Positions 25,499 to 36,889 of a stretch of 64,000 bases of DNA are shown piece after piece. This DNA comes from Tanypteryx hageni (Eukaryota > Arthropoda > Insecta > Odonata > Petaluridae): assembly GCA_028673005.1 (NCBI GenBank), contig CM054116.1, positions 69,205,315 to 69,269,314 on the forward strand, in the 5' to 3' direction. Position 1 is the stretch's first letter. Every line of letters begins with the position of its first letter. A program made the translations under genes and the position numbers. Under the pieces are notes generated by a model. It had not been told where the DNA came from. It ran no database searches and saw only the letters and a program-made list of their open reading frames with translations.

Positions 25499-25873
25499 TT
25501 AAGGCCGCCACACACCGAAAAATGCGCTACGCTATGCTATACCTCGGTAGGTATGTCTACGCAACGCTTGCCTGCAGCAGGTAGCTAGTTCCAAGCACCA
25601 GCCGCTAAGCCACGCTATGGGTATGTCGCCATGCCTCGACTTTAGGGTTGCCAACCCTCCCGGATTCGCCGGGAGTCTCCCGGAATAGGGCAAGATTCCA
25701 GAGATTCTCCCGACTCCCGGATTGAGGCCTTTTTCTCCCGTTTTCACTTAACAAGGTGATCGCCATGCGGGTTGCATAGTTGAAAATGCTGTTGAAGAGT
25801 TGGCAACATTACCAAGGGGCCGGGTTGGTCTCATGCGCCTTTATATTTACATCAATTGAATATGTGGTGTTGG

Positions 25874-25874
<1 letters not shown>

Positions 25875-25939
<65 letters not shown>
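25875..25939. repeat. (TA)n microsatellite
   Basis: About 64 bp of uninterrupted TA, inside the 1.25-kb hAT. Confidence 0.95.
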
Positions 25940-25941
<2 letters not shown>

Positions 25942-26593
25942 CTTTTTCCATAATTATACAGTATTAACTTGTATTATTATATTATTTAATTACGTATAAA
26001 AGAGAAAAGAAATCTGCAAAAATGCAATTCATCATAAAGAACAAAAATTTTCATCAGAAAATAACGTTGAATTTTCACGTTCAAAATAAATTTGTAGCAA
26101 GAACCGAAACGGATCCAAAAATCGATGATAGGAAAGTGAAATATCATTGATTCATGCGTCCTATGTTTCAAGTGCTAAATTCGTACGATTATTGCAAATA
26201 ATTTTAAAATGCTAATAAAAAATGTTGTACCCTTTCCTTGTCCGTTAAATTCTGTTATATTTAATTTCTTCGACGTGTTACCGTGTTTATTAGGAAATTA
26301 CGAAAAATAAATAAATATCTTATAAACAATACGTTCTACGAGAATATGTTAAATACAAAAATTATAGAGAATAATATTTTATATGAAGTTTATAATATGT
26401 AAAATCTATATTTATGAAGATTTGAAATAGTTATTTGCCAAAAACGAAACAATAACAACAGTAAACATCCAAATCCCGTTAACCGATTACAGCCAAAAAT
26501 TATAATAAAAATTACAAATATAAATTTTGTGTTACTCTGACCATTAGTTTATGATTTAGACGCTCACAGAAAAAACTATCGCACTCATATATA

Positions 26594-26713
26594 CAACGAC
26601 ATCATTGAGAAAATAGTCAAAACGTGCTCAGGGGACCGTGTATTTCAGTTCATATCTCGAACTCGATTTTTTTCACGAGAACAATACTCTGTACTACGCA
26701 TATGGAGGGAGTA
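26594..26713 (-). repeat. Hairpin-ended interspersed repeat, copy C
   Basis: On the minus strand it has a TACTCCCTCC...AGAGTA inverted repeat at 26685-26713, then GTGAAAAAAATCGAGTTCGA, GGTCCCCTGAGCACGTTTT and ACTATTTTCTCAATGATG. These are the same blocks in the same order as copy A. It is inside the hAT at 25643-26889, so it was carried in or inserted after that element. Confidence 0.75.
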
Positions 26714-27441
26714 AAAATAAAATTAAGATCAACTGTTCCTTATATGTTTTCTCATCAATATAAATATACAAGTATCATGGTACGCTTAAGCGTTTTTTAC
26801 CTTTGAGAAACCTCCCGGATTCTCCCGAAATTCCCTACTCATTGAGCGGAAATCTCCCGGAATCAACTCCTCACGAGTTGGCAACCCTACTCGACACGTC
26901 CAGCGGCAGTCGCCTCCCTCGCGATTTCTGTGACACGTCTTTGGTGACGCATGCGCACTCCACTCATTCTCTGCCACTGCTAGGGCCAGTGCAGGGGTAT
27001 TTTGCGCCCTAGGCGAACCTTCCACCCCCTCGCATTTATGAGCTTCTATAGCAGAGGTTTTTAACCTTTTACAGGCTCTCACCCCCTACAGCAATCCATG
27101 ATAACCCCGTACCCCCACTAAAAAAATTTCTATAGTTATAAATTTTGTTTGTGTTTTTAGGTTTAATTAATTAGTAAACGTATATGTAATAAATAAAATC
27201 AAACATATTTATTACATTATTACACTCTCAAATCAATGTTTCCTCAATTTAAGACAGTAAGAATATAATGCAGATGATAAACCCAGTAAGAATTCATTAA
27301 TTCCACAACAAAAATTTCAATGCACAAACCAATTTTTAAAAATATTTACGTGTGACAAATTTTAAATTTAATATAGATAACTTCAAAAATGTTATCGAAA
27401 AGAAATGTTGTATTTATAAATCAACTTATTTTTCTTCAATT

Positions 27442-29223
27442 TTAATGGGACCTTTGTTGTTGTTGTTTGGTGTCAACCAAAGCTTGAAATTGCGGAACAG
27501 TTTTGGACCGAGCAACTCGCATGTCATCTGCAGCATCTAATCTGTTTCGGTTCTTCGTCTTCATGGCAACCAATGTTGAAAAACCTGACTCACATAAGTA
27601 TGTTGTAACAAAGGGAACAATGGCTGATAAAGCTCGCTTCACAATCTGTGGATAAACATGAGCCAAAGAGCACCAGAATTCAGCAAGAGTATTTGCTTCA
27701 AACTCACTTTTCAACAATTCTATTGCTCTTAAATCGATTAAGTCATCTTTTATAAGTCAAAATCTTCAATGTCATCAAAATTAGCAAGAAAAGGATTGTG
27801 AATCCATGTGTCGATTTTCATGCCCTCCAAGCTGAAATAACCCTTCAAAGTTGTTTGAAGGGTCTCCAAATGATTTCAGATTTCTTCCTGGAGGCTAAAT
27901 AGTAATATTTTATCACCTTTCATGTCTGCCTCAAAAAGTACTTCCTCAAGAGTTGGAAAATTGGCATAATGTCCGTTTTGCACTCTTCTCTGCCAAAGGG
28001 ACAGTTTACCCAGAAATGCATTCAGTTTTTCAGCAGCGTCCATGATGGTCACAGACGGGCCTTGAATGGACATATTTGTGTTTTTTAGATGAAAGAATAT
28101 ATCTGCCAAATATGCCAAGGCAAGAATGAAATCCTTACTTTCAAACCGCTCAGAAAGGGGATTTTCTTTCTCCTTCAAAAAAAGTGAGATCACGAAGTTC
28201 CACCAAACGTTTTAAAACTTGACCTCTGGAAAGCCAGCGGACTTCTGTGTAGTATAGAAGAACTTCGTGTTCTGCCCCCATTTCCTTGCAAAACCTCTTG
28301 AACAGGCGATGGTTCAAGGCTCTGGCACGAATGAAGTTGACTACTTGCACTGCTATTGACAAAGTTCTCAGAGTTTCTGGAAGGGACTTAGAGCATGGCG
28401 GTGTATGAAGCAGTGAGTTACAATGACGTCTGGAGCTTCTTTCTTCACCAGTGCGGAAAATCCAGATTTATTTCCTAGCATGGAAGGTGATCCATCGGTG
28501 CATATTAAACCGAGGTGTTTCTTCCAATCAAACCCTTGCTTGGCAAAGAAACTTTTTACAATTTCAAGAATGTCTGAGGCCTTGGTGGTTGTTAGAATAG
28601 GTTTTCAAAAGAGAAATTCTTCTTTTATGGTACCAGCGTGCGCATACCGAATAAAAACAAGCAGCTGACTGCACTGTGATACATCGGTAATCTCATCCAA
28701 TTGCATGCTGAAATGATAGGGGCTAGCTTCTAATTCTTCCATGACCTGTTTAAGAATATTCGAAGACATGTCGGCAATTCGAGAACGAATAACGTGATTT
28801 GACAAGGGAACTGCCTCAATCTTCTTCCGCTGTTCTTTACCACACACCAGTTCAACCATCTCCAGGGCACAAGGCTTGGCTCAAGTCTCTGCAATATTGT
28901 GAGGCTTGGTGTTTTTTTGCAATACAAAATGCGACCTTGTAAGATGCTTCTAGGCAAGGTTTTTGCGTAGGAGCAAATCCAAGTTTCGGCAAAGTTGCTG
29001 ATGTCTCAAATCGAGCTTTCTTCTGTCGAAATACCTCAAGACTGTCCGAGACATTCTCAGGGTGAATGGAAGAATGGTGCTCTTTCAGTTTCGATGGCTT
29101 TATGTTATCGTTGCAAAAAAATTTCCCACATAAGAAACACTGAGGTTTCTGTATGCTTTGTCGTTAGATTAATGTGAAGCCAAAAGATAAGTATGATTCA
29201 TCGTAATTCCTTCTCTTCGGCAT
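27442..29223 (-). pseudogene. hAT transposase pseudogene, ZBED5/SCAND3-like
   Basis: The start at 29223 gives MPKRRNYDESYLSFGF. An in-frame stop follows, where relatives read through into the BED-like finger PQCFLCGK...KPSKLKEHHSSIHPE. The next segments appear in family order on the minus strand: MVELVCGKEQRKKIEAVPLS, then SMQLDEITDVS, then VNFIRARALNHRLFK and TEVRWLSRGQVLKRL, then LALAYLADIFFHLK and FLGKLSLWQRRVQNG. The hAT dimerisation domain FWCSLAHVYPQI / LCESGFSTLVAMKTKNRNR closes it at about 27560-27700. Expected size is about 590-600 codons. Breaks: stop near 29165, frame changes near 28880 and 28180, stops near 27880 and 27750. The acidic residue in LDE, the catalytic context in this family, is retained. 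Confidence 0.93.
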
Positions 29224-29240
29224 TTCCAAAATATTTAAAA

Positions 29241-29409
29241 CTAGGGTGCAACAGATTAATTTATGTATTAGCAAAAACTATGGTTTATGAAACATTATTC
29301 AATTAATACAATAGTTATTAAAATCACGTCTTAATGCAAACAAAAAGGATATTTTCATACTAGAAAATTAAGTACTAAATAATATATAATTTTATGAAAA
29401 TTTTCTTAC
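29241..29409 (-). other. Candidate 5' intron of the hAT transposase gene
   Basis: On the minus strand, ATAAAG then GTAAGA at 29410/29409 is a near-consensus donor. GTTGCACCCTAG ending at 29241 is a reasonable acceptor just before the transposase ATG at 29223. The implied 169-bp intron is AT-rich, as expected. The upstream exon (to about 29660) is probably untranslated leader. Confidence 0.45.
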
Positions 29410-30149
29410 CTTTATGTCAATAAATGCAGTCTGAAACAGAAGAACTCGACTATCTTCAGCAACTAGCAATGAAGTAATGACCGAAGGAGAAGGTGATCTC
29501 CTAGGAAATAAATATGGATCATGGGTGACCTCTAGGTTCCCCACTTTCCTTAACGAAACAAATTCTTTGGAAATCCCTTCTCGGAAGTTAAAAGAAAGCA
29601 TCTTTCTTAAGCGAGCCACACACGTAGATTCCGGCCTGGAGGCCGAGGGCTCACAGCAGAGCAATTTACCCCTCGAACCTCATTACCTCTTGCTCGCCTC
29701 TGCGTTTGTGGAATGTTTTATGACATTTCAGGCCGCCTCTCGCCTCTCTTCTCGCGTTTTCGCACTGCTTGATATTTCTCCGATGCAAGCAAGGTTCATT
29801 TGGGGTGGGGAAGGAACAATTAGCGGCATGGATGCCATAGACCTACGCTACTGTATTGCTCCAACGCCTCTTATTTGTTCGCTCATCCTCGTCGCAATTC
29901 CCCAGAAAAGGGATTAACCACATGGTGATACCCATGTCAGCAGGTGTGCGGTAGGAATTATTTCGGTTGCACTGGTTTTCCCAGAGATCCCTTTTCATTT
30001 TTGCAAGTAAGCGCTACAAACCTGAAAGGCGACGCTTCTCCCCACTGGACTCCCTTGTCACACCCCCGGTTAAGAATCCCTGGTCTATAGCATTGTATAC
30101 CATAGCACAGCGTGGCGCCACGTAGCGTAGCTTTCGGTGTGCGGTGGCC

Positions 30150-30364
30150 TTAAAGGCACACTACGCCGCACACCAAAGACATGCCACAGAAATCGCGCGG
30201 GAGGCGACTGCCGTTGGACGTGTCGAGGCATGGCGACATACCCATAGCGTGGCTTAGCGGCTGGTGTGTGGAACTAGCTATCTGCTGCAGGCAAGCGATG
30301 CGTAGACATACCTAGCGAGGTATAGCATAGCGTGGCGCAGCTTTCGGTGTATGGCGGCCTTTAG
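30150..30364. mobile_element. Second TTAA-associated MITE copy in inverted orientation
   Basis: From the right edge inward (30361 to 30219) it is about 94% identical by eye to the left arm at 25500-25640. It continues uninterrupted through the CCTCGACACGTCC site where the other copy carries the 1.25-kb hAT. The inner edge shares the TTAA at 30150-30153 with the first element. The outer edge reads GGCC then TTTA, a TTAA altered by one base. It therefore serves as a pre-insertion reference. Confidence 0.65.
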
Positions 30365-30540
30365 TTGTATCCACGCATATCGTGGAATACCAAATGAATT
30401 TCCGGGATTGTTTGCACAATTATCATTTCCGTACACTTTTTCTCTCGTATTTAGAAACCTGCGTTTTCCCTTAGTCACTAGAGCAAAGCCGTCATTTTCA
30501 AGGATACGATGCTCTTTTTCACTTGTATTTGTATTTTTCT
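30362..30540 (-). pseudogene. LINE ORF1 remnant, central part
   Basis: The minus-strand frame reads SEKEHRILENDGFALV, TKGKRRFLNTREK and GIPRYAWIQLK and stops at the TTAA-type element edge. The DGF..V.K.KRR and W(I/L)...L segments precede the P.T..(V/I)..YL segment in LINE ORF1 proteins, and that next segment is exactly what begins on the other side of the insertion at 25498. Joining needs a one-base shift, consistent with decay. An upstream stop at about 30543 limits the frame. Confidence 0.65.
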
Positions 30541-32890
30541 AATTCACCCTTCCCTGAAGGGAAGTTTCTTGTTTGCCGCTGGTCTTTATTTGTGATTATG
30601 CTGTTTGTTCAAATTTAAATCTCCGGTCTTTCAATGAATGGTCGGTTGTGTCAGTCAATTTACAAAAAATCGAGTTTTTATTTGCAATGGCTCAGTAGCT
30701 CGTTGGACGCTTCCTTCATCGTCATTTTTGAGATGCTGGTGACCGTGAGAGAGAGTTGATGAAAATACCCGTGGATGCCTAGAAAAATGTATTCACGTTA
30801 ACATAAATTTTAGTGAAACCGCAGTTTTCTATTTTACCTATATACTCAATAGGCATATTAAGCACACAATTTTATTTGCTTATGCTTAATAGCACTCCAA
30901 CGAAATAAAATTCCCCGAGGTCACTTTGTTAGAACCATATAACTATGCGAGATAACAGATTATCATTTGATTAGCCAGATGAAAAGAACTCTTGATTTGT
31001 CAGCCAGAGGCCGTGGCATTGAATTTGCCATCGGGAAGCATCCCTTTTTATTTAAAATTGAATCAATTCGTGTATTATCACAAACAGCTTTAGATATTTT
31101 ACGGCTAATTCTTCAAGTTACTTTTACTGGTGTTATTGCTGATGCCTACAAATTTAGGAGATATTTTTTATTATTTTATTAAAATTTAGGCTTTAAAATT
31201 CAAATTATAACCATGTTGCCATCTGTATTTCGACTCTTTGCAATAGATTTCGCCGTTTCTTTATATCATCTAAAGTTATGGCCTTAGAGGAGGGGAGATT
31301 GGAAGCAGAATGAAGGTCGCACGTGTAGTTTTTCCAGGAGACCTGCCTGACGCCGACAAAGGCTGTCTAGATTGTGACTGTAATGAAATACACTTCGTTT
31401 AGTATGGGTAATCCTCTCCGTAACGTCGGCTCATTTTGAAACATACACTCCACTTATATTTAATGCGTCGTCTTTACCTTCCCGCTTTATAACTTGGGAA
31501 GCAACTGCAGCGAAAATTTCTTAATTCATCGACTTTTATCGCTCCAATCCGTAATTTTGTACCTTTTGAAGTTTGGGATCTACCTCACGTAATTTACAGT
31601 CACATAGGCGCACATGCGAAGCATCTGCAACTGGTGAGTTTTTCCTTATGTAGAAGAGTGGAGGTGGTACGACAAAGGTATTTGTCTCATTGAAACTTGT
31701 AAGGCAACGCAATTATTGCATTTTGATTTTACCCGAGTAATTGCGAGGATTTCATTTAAATCTCTAGTTTAAAAGTCAATCGTATATACCATTTACCGGG
31801 ATTGCTCCAGTAAAATATCGTTTGCGTAAGAAATATGTTTGGTAATCTTTCGTGTGTCAAAAGATTTTCCTAATATTGCTGGGAGTAAACTATCGAAGAA
31901 CTCCGAAATGAATAGTATTTTGTCACCACAGTTGCCACAACACAGTATTGTGGGCGGAAACGTTGTGAAGACATCATTTAGCTACGAAGGAGTACAAAAT
32001 GAATCAGAAAAATAGTAAAATTTAACACTTAGATTACCAAAGTGTGACAAATCCTTCTCCCGGAATCATTCGTCAAACTGCATATTTTTTAAAGTAAAAA
32101 TTGAGAATATCAGAATTCTTTATAAAACCATGGTATGCGCACATTTAAAGGTGATTAACGTTAAATTTTATTCACGTATCAGAACAAAAAATTTGAAAAG
32201 GTTTAAAAGTCTACCTAAAACCACATTAATATCCATATAAATATATATCGCCACGTGTCAATATTTGGTGAAAAGAGAAAACGTATCTCCCACGCCGTGT
32301 AGGGTCTAAATATAAGCACCACGATATTAAGGAAAGTTTAATAATATTAATGCGCATCGGAAAGCTTTATAACTTAGTTTTACCATGGAATTTCGCAGGA
32401 TATTAATTAATGCCAAGTTAATGTGTTTATATACATTTAAAAAGTTACAGATTGAATTTCTTAATTGTACCTAAAAATGTCCGACGAGGAAAACCTGCTA
32501 CAGGTTTTTTATATCCTCGCCTACGCGTTAACAGTTTGATAGCGTAATCTTTCCGAGTTTCTACTGATAGGGAAACTTTCCCGCGAAAAAATGTTTGCCA
32601 CCGTATTATTTTTTCACATCACGGTTGCCTTCCCATTATAGATCCGCGGGACAGAGTTCAAGGCGAACGTTAATATCGCGACGTCTGACAATTAGTTTCG
32701 GGAAACATATCTAATAACTTTTCAGACCCCTTTCCGCTTATGCATATCCGGGAGGAGGCTTCCCCCCTTTACTCTCTCTCCCTTCCGCTCCCGCCCTTCC
32801 TAAACCGTACGCGAAATTGCATATTACGTTCTCTTACATTTTGAAACTGTAATTACGTACCTTTCATTCACACTCCGAATAAAGTCAAAG
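30541..32890. other. AT-rich background with one weak ORF
   Basis: No supported gene. A 71-codon frame at 30967-31182 ends in a hydrophobic C-terminus with a mixed, coding-like composition and a possible acceptor (TTTGATTAG) just upstream. I assign it no function and consider a chance frame more likely. Confidence 0.45.
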
Positions 32891-33020
32891 TCACGTGTGA
32901 ACCTCCCTCTCTCCCGATTTCCTCTCTCTCTCCCTCTCTCTCCCTCCTACTCCCTCTTACAACATGGTCGGGCCTTATACAGAGAGGTACACACACACAC
33001 ACACGCATGCACATGTAACA
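32891..33020. repeat. C/T-rich run and short (AC)n
   Basis: CTCTCTCC runs at about 32902-32960 and an (AC) run at about 32988-33003. Confidence 0.8.
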
Positions 33021-36000
33021 CACCCCATTCCATTCCATTGCCGTTCCCTCTACGAACTTTTCTCATTCCATTTTTGCACTTGTAAAAGAGAATGCCCTTT
33101 CCTCTTGTCGCATTCGCTTAATAATATACGCGTGGTCTCTTGGAAATTTGGTCTTTCGTGCAACGGGTCTCTTTCCCCCTGCTCCATGCAGAAATCCCTT
33201 TCCTCATACTCTCCTCCATATTTATCCCGCCCCTTCTTTCGCGTAAAGCGAAATAAGCGAACGACATCGTGTGAATGCACTTCTGCGAATGCGATTTTTA
33301 TCTCTGGCGCGAAAACTAATTAAAACGGAAGCGTTATAATCCGGCAAAATCCTCACCATCACCGGTCTCGATCAAAGTACTATATCGGCCTTACTTTAAC
33401 ACGAATTGTTTAGAACTTTTTGAATTGGTTTTCATTTAACCAACCGTCGAAACTCGGGCTCGGAGTGATATGCGCTGAAGAGGATTATGGGATTATTACT
33501 GTTTAAAAACAAAATAAACAAACAGGTGGTCATGCATTGGCAGCTGTAATTAATTCATATAATGTTTAAAATAATTTTCGATTTCGAAATAGTCAAACTA
33601 CTATTATAACTATCTTGTTATCAGCTCTACATTCTGTAGTTTAATATTGTTTTTGTTTTCGGTAATTCTCTGCGATAATCGCGTAGGAACGTTTCGATTA
33701 ATTCACGAGGAAAATGAAAGATTCATGAACTGCTCGGGCAAATATATTCTGCCGGATTTAGGAAAGTTAAACTCTGTGACAAGTTTGGGGGCATTATATT
33801 TATGAATTGTTCACCATAAATTAATATGTCCCCGTGGCTACTAGTCAAAGTGATTAAGAGTTTTGCACCATGCCGTCACAGTTAACACCTGCTTTGCATA
33901 TTTTAACAACTCCGAATCTCTAAATTTAGTCAATGATATTCTCGTGCTAAAAGTTTGGACAAAACGGCGACACAATATGCTACGCATAATTTGTTTCTGT
34001 ACATTTTAAGTTGCACGCTATGTTTAATATGACGTACCTGAATAAGGTCATAAAGGCATTAATTCTGCGATTGGTTTTCTTTAAAACTATTTATCAAAGT
34101 ATTAATCACGCTTGATATTATATTTAAAACCCATGATAATATCCATAAAAGGTTAGAACGTTCGATATTATTTTTGGGCCGTAGATCAAATTTGTTATTC
34201 GTAGGTTTTTTGCGGATATAAAAATGTATCTACAGTAGACATTACTGTGGATGATACATATACGTGTAATTAATTACATGGCGGAGAAAGAATACAAATA
34301 GAATACATTTTTTCAAGTGCTTATTTTAGAATATTTCCACCACTGATCCAAATAACCACGACAGGATTCACTTCTCAAGTATATCGAATGAACGCTTTCA
34401 TCTGGTGACACCAAGCCGTCGCGATGCTTTGAATCTTGGTCGAACTTTTATCTACGACATTTTCGTATTTCCCCATTTATCTTTAACAAGTGACTATGAA
34501 ATGAAATTTTAAAAATTGTGCGCGCTTCCGAAAGATAAATTTAAAAAACGGTATATTTTGAACTCCTTTAAAAAATTTGAGTATAAATTACAACGACCTG
34601 CCTATTCCTGATCACATCTAATTCGGAAGAAAAAACTCAAATTTCGAGGATGAATGTATCAACAGTCAATTTCGCAGCCCCGTTAAATTGACGTTTCGAG
34701 AATGATAGATGTCCACAAAACCGCTCTCCCCTTATCTTCTCAGAACTTTTTCCCCTACCAAATCTCTCTTTAAAAAAAAAGACGGTCGCAATCCGCCCCA
34801 TCTAAAACGTTCCAATAAAATACGGTATTTTCCCCTAAAATCCTCAGTACCTATTAACCCCGGATATTATGTGCTCTCGATCGGAGAGAGAAAGAAAGGA
34901 GGACCTTACCTTACACACGGACGAAGCAAAAATAAATTACGGGGATATCCGAGATTTTCAGATAGAAGCAGGTGGCGAGAAGGGGACGAGACGAAAAGGA
35001 AACCGAGAGTGAGAGGGGGGGGGGGGGGTGGGATAAGTTAGGTTGGCTCGAAAGAGATTTTTGAAAGGGTGGCGGAAGGAATGGAAGGATAGGTAGGAGC
35101 AGTGCTGGGTGTTCCGAGAAGGGGCAAATGAGGGGTGAAATAGAGAGATTAAAAGAGATAAGGGAGATAAGACGGGAGATAAGAGAAAAGAGAAGCTGGA
35201 ACATAGCGATTCGTGAAAGAGAAGCAAGGACGAATCGGAAAGGTGCTCTGAAAGCAAGTGGAGGTTAGGAAGGAGTCGCGCATTGTGCGGAGAGAACGCG
35301 AAAACGATCGGGAAAGATTGTAGAATTTTACGTGATGAAGTGGCAAATGTGCGCTATTCAGGTAACGACGGTACGTTTTCTTCCTCTCCTTGTCTTCTCC
35401 TTAGTCTCCATCTCCTCCCCCCTCTCTCTCTCTCTCTCTTCTACTTTCATTCCTCTCAATGCATGTGTGTGTGAGAGAGGGAGAGATAAAAAAAGCCGTT
35501 AAGTTTTGAGAGGGTAGGAGATCCCCGAGGCAACGTCTCTGGCAGTGCTACGGCGAAAATGCTTCCCGGTTGCATCCGAACCTAGTAAGTGATCATTCTT
35601 CGCGCTGCTTAGTGCCCTGATTTTCTCTACCGTCCTCTCCCTCTTCTTTTTCTCTCTCTCTTTGGAGACTTCCATCTCCCCAGTGCCTGCTCTCCCACAG
35701 ATTCATCCCACTCGAATTCTTTCAAAGAGAGGGAGAGGTTAAATGAATATGCGGATTTCAAATGAATGGTAGCATTATAATCGCGCAGTTGTCGAAATTT
35801 TAACGGAATGCATCGCTCCGTTCCAAATTTCCAGGGAGCAGTGATGTGGAATGCGTAGGTTCATGTTTCTTTATAGCAGAAACGATGAGATTTCAATGGT
35901 TTTCGAAGATTTTTTGATGAAGTGAATAGGCACTATATGGGAATTTTAGCATTTACGGAGATAAAGATGAAAAGTGCAGTGGCAGCGATATGACAGAATA

Positions 36001-36880
36001 GATTTGGTGATTTGCATTAGATTGTAATCTATCATGCATGCATCGTAAAGCAGATTGAGGATCTGTAGTAAAAATATTTATAGCGTAAAATCTCCTGAAA
36101 AAGGAATTTCTAGAGGGTAGAGCCTATAATGTCCCAGAATTTTGCTCGTGAATTACGATTCCTAAATAGACAGGACTTCTCGACAGTCTAATTATCCGTT
36201 GTTTGGAATTTTCTTTGATTTAATTGTATAGATACCTACCTCTTACTTATATTTGAAAGTAAAGCTTACCATTCTTTTTTACCTCGTTAAACATGTTGCA
36301 ACTGATTTTGATCAATATTCAAATTTTTACATTGTACTATTTATCGCACCAATTTTAATCGATTAAATCTACTTTAATTAGTTTATACTTAAATTTTATG
36401 TTAAAAATACTTTTTCTGTAGTTGGAGATGTACCGTGGGATAAATTTATTAACGAGGAATCTGTTTTTTATTCCTACAATGTGTCCTTTTTCCGAAGTGT
36501 GAGCTTGAGTAAAGCAGAAAATACACGAAGAGAATACAACAATTTGTCGCTTCCAGGATATGTCCACAGTCCTTATGTCCACTTTTTTTAGTCCACAGGC
36601 TTTATGTTCATATCGTCTTTCGACTTAATTTGTCTTTTATACTATTGGATTGGTAGAAAGTGTTCATAATATTCAGAACTTCTATAGAATGAAGATATGT
36701 GAAAATTTTCATACATGATATTTGGTTATTATTCTAGTTACATTCTAGTAACATCTCACAAAGATAAGTGACTTAGTTCTGGGGAAAGTAAAAGAATGAT
36801 ATTGGTGAAATCTGCTGCTAGGATTTTAAGACAGGGATTAGCGAACTTTCAAGTTAAATCAAGGAGTGTATAGTGATAAG
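33021..36880. other. Background without recognised genes
   Basis: Contains a G14 run at 35015-35028, G/A-rich sequence at about 35040-35240 and C/T patches at 35370-35445 and 35630-35700. Open frames overlapping these are compositional. Confidence 0.5.
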
Positions 36881-36889
36881 TTAACAGGA

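Larger units (their letters stand above)
25643..26889. mobile_element. Non-autonomous hAT-type element, 1.25 kb
   Basis: Termini TAGGGTTGCCAAC and GTTGGCAACCCTA are perfect 13-bp inverted repeats. The 8-bp flanks are CTCGACTT and CTCGACAC (6 of 8). The inverted copy at 30150-30361 preserves the uninterrupted site CCTCGACACGTCC, which confirms the insertion and the original target. About eight CTCCCG motifs cluster in the first 100 and last 80 bp, as expected for subterminal transposase-binding sites. The interior is AT-rich with an (AT)n run and a copy of the hairpin-ended repeat. No transposase frame. Confidence 0.85.
27052..30082 (-). mobile_element. ZBED5/SCAND3-type hAT transposon, 3.03 kb, decayed autonomous copy
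   Basis: The left end CAGAGGTTTTTAACC and the right end GGTTAAGAATCCCTG are imperfect inverted repeats of the hAT CAGNGG...AACC type, with CACCCCC-rich subterminal sequence on both sides. Flanking 8-mers TTCTATAG (27044-27051) and GTCTATAG (30083-30090) agree at 7 of 8 positions, the hAT target-duplication length. The interior carries the transposase pseudogene on the minus strand and a candidate 5' intron. It is inserted in the TTAA-flanked element. Several stops and frameshifts show it is inactive. Confidence 0.92.
25499..30153. mobile_element. TTAA-flanked transposon with GGCC...CACACCGAAA inverted ends, carrying two nested insertions
   Basis: The left end is TTAA then GGCCGCCACACACCGAAA. 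The right end, read inward from 30153, is TTAA then GGCCACCGCACACCGAAA (16 of 18 positions alike). TTAA duplication is the hallmark of piggyBac-type integration, but GGCC tips are not the classic CCC tips, so family assignment is tentative. Subtracting the two nested hATs leaves about 360 bp, so the element itself was short and non-autonomous. It sits inside LINE ORF1. A partly homologous inverted copy lies immediately to its right. Confidence 0.65.

Noticed and set aside
29477..29917. 146-codon plus-strand frame
   Set aside because: It lies antisense to the 5' leader of the ZBED-type hAT, has no domain and is explained by that GC-richer leader.
30685..30760. tRNA-like A-box text (GGCTCAGTAGCTCGTTGG)
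   Set aside because: No B box or T-arm at the right distance and no cloverleaf.
30967..31182. Chemoreceptor-like C-terminal exon
   Set aside because: The hydrophobic C-terminus suggested a receptor end, but the characteristic C-terminal motifs of odorant or gustatory receptors are absent.
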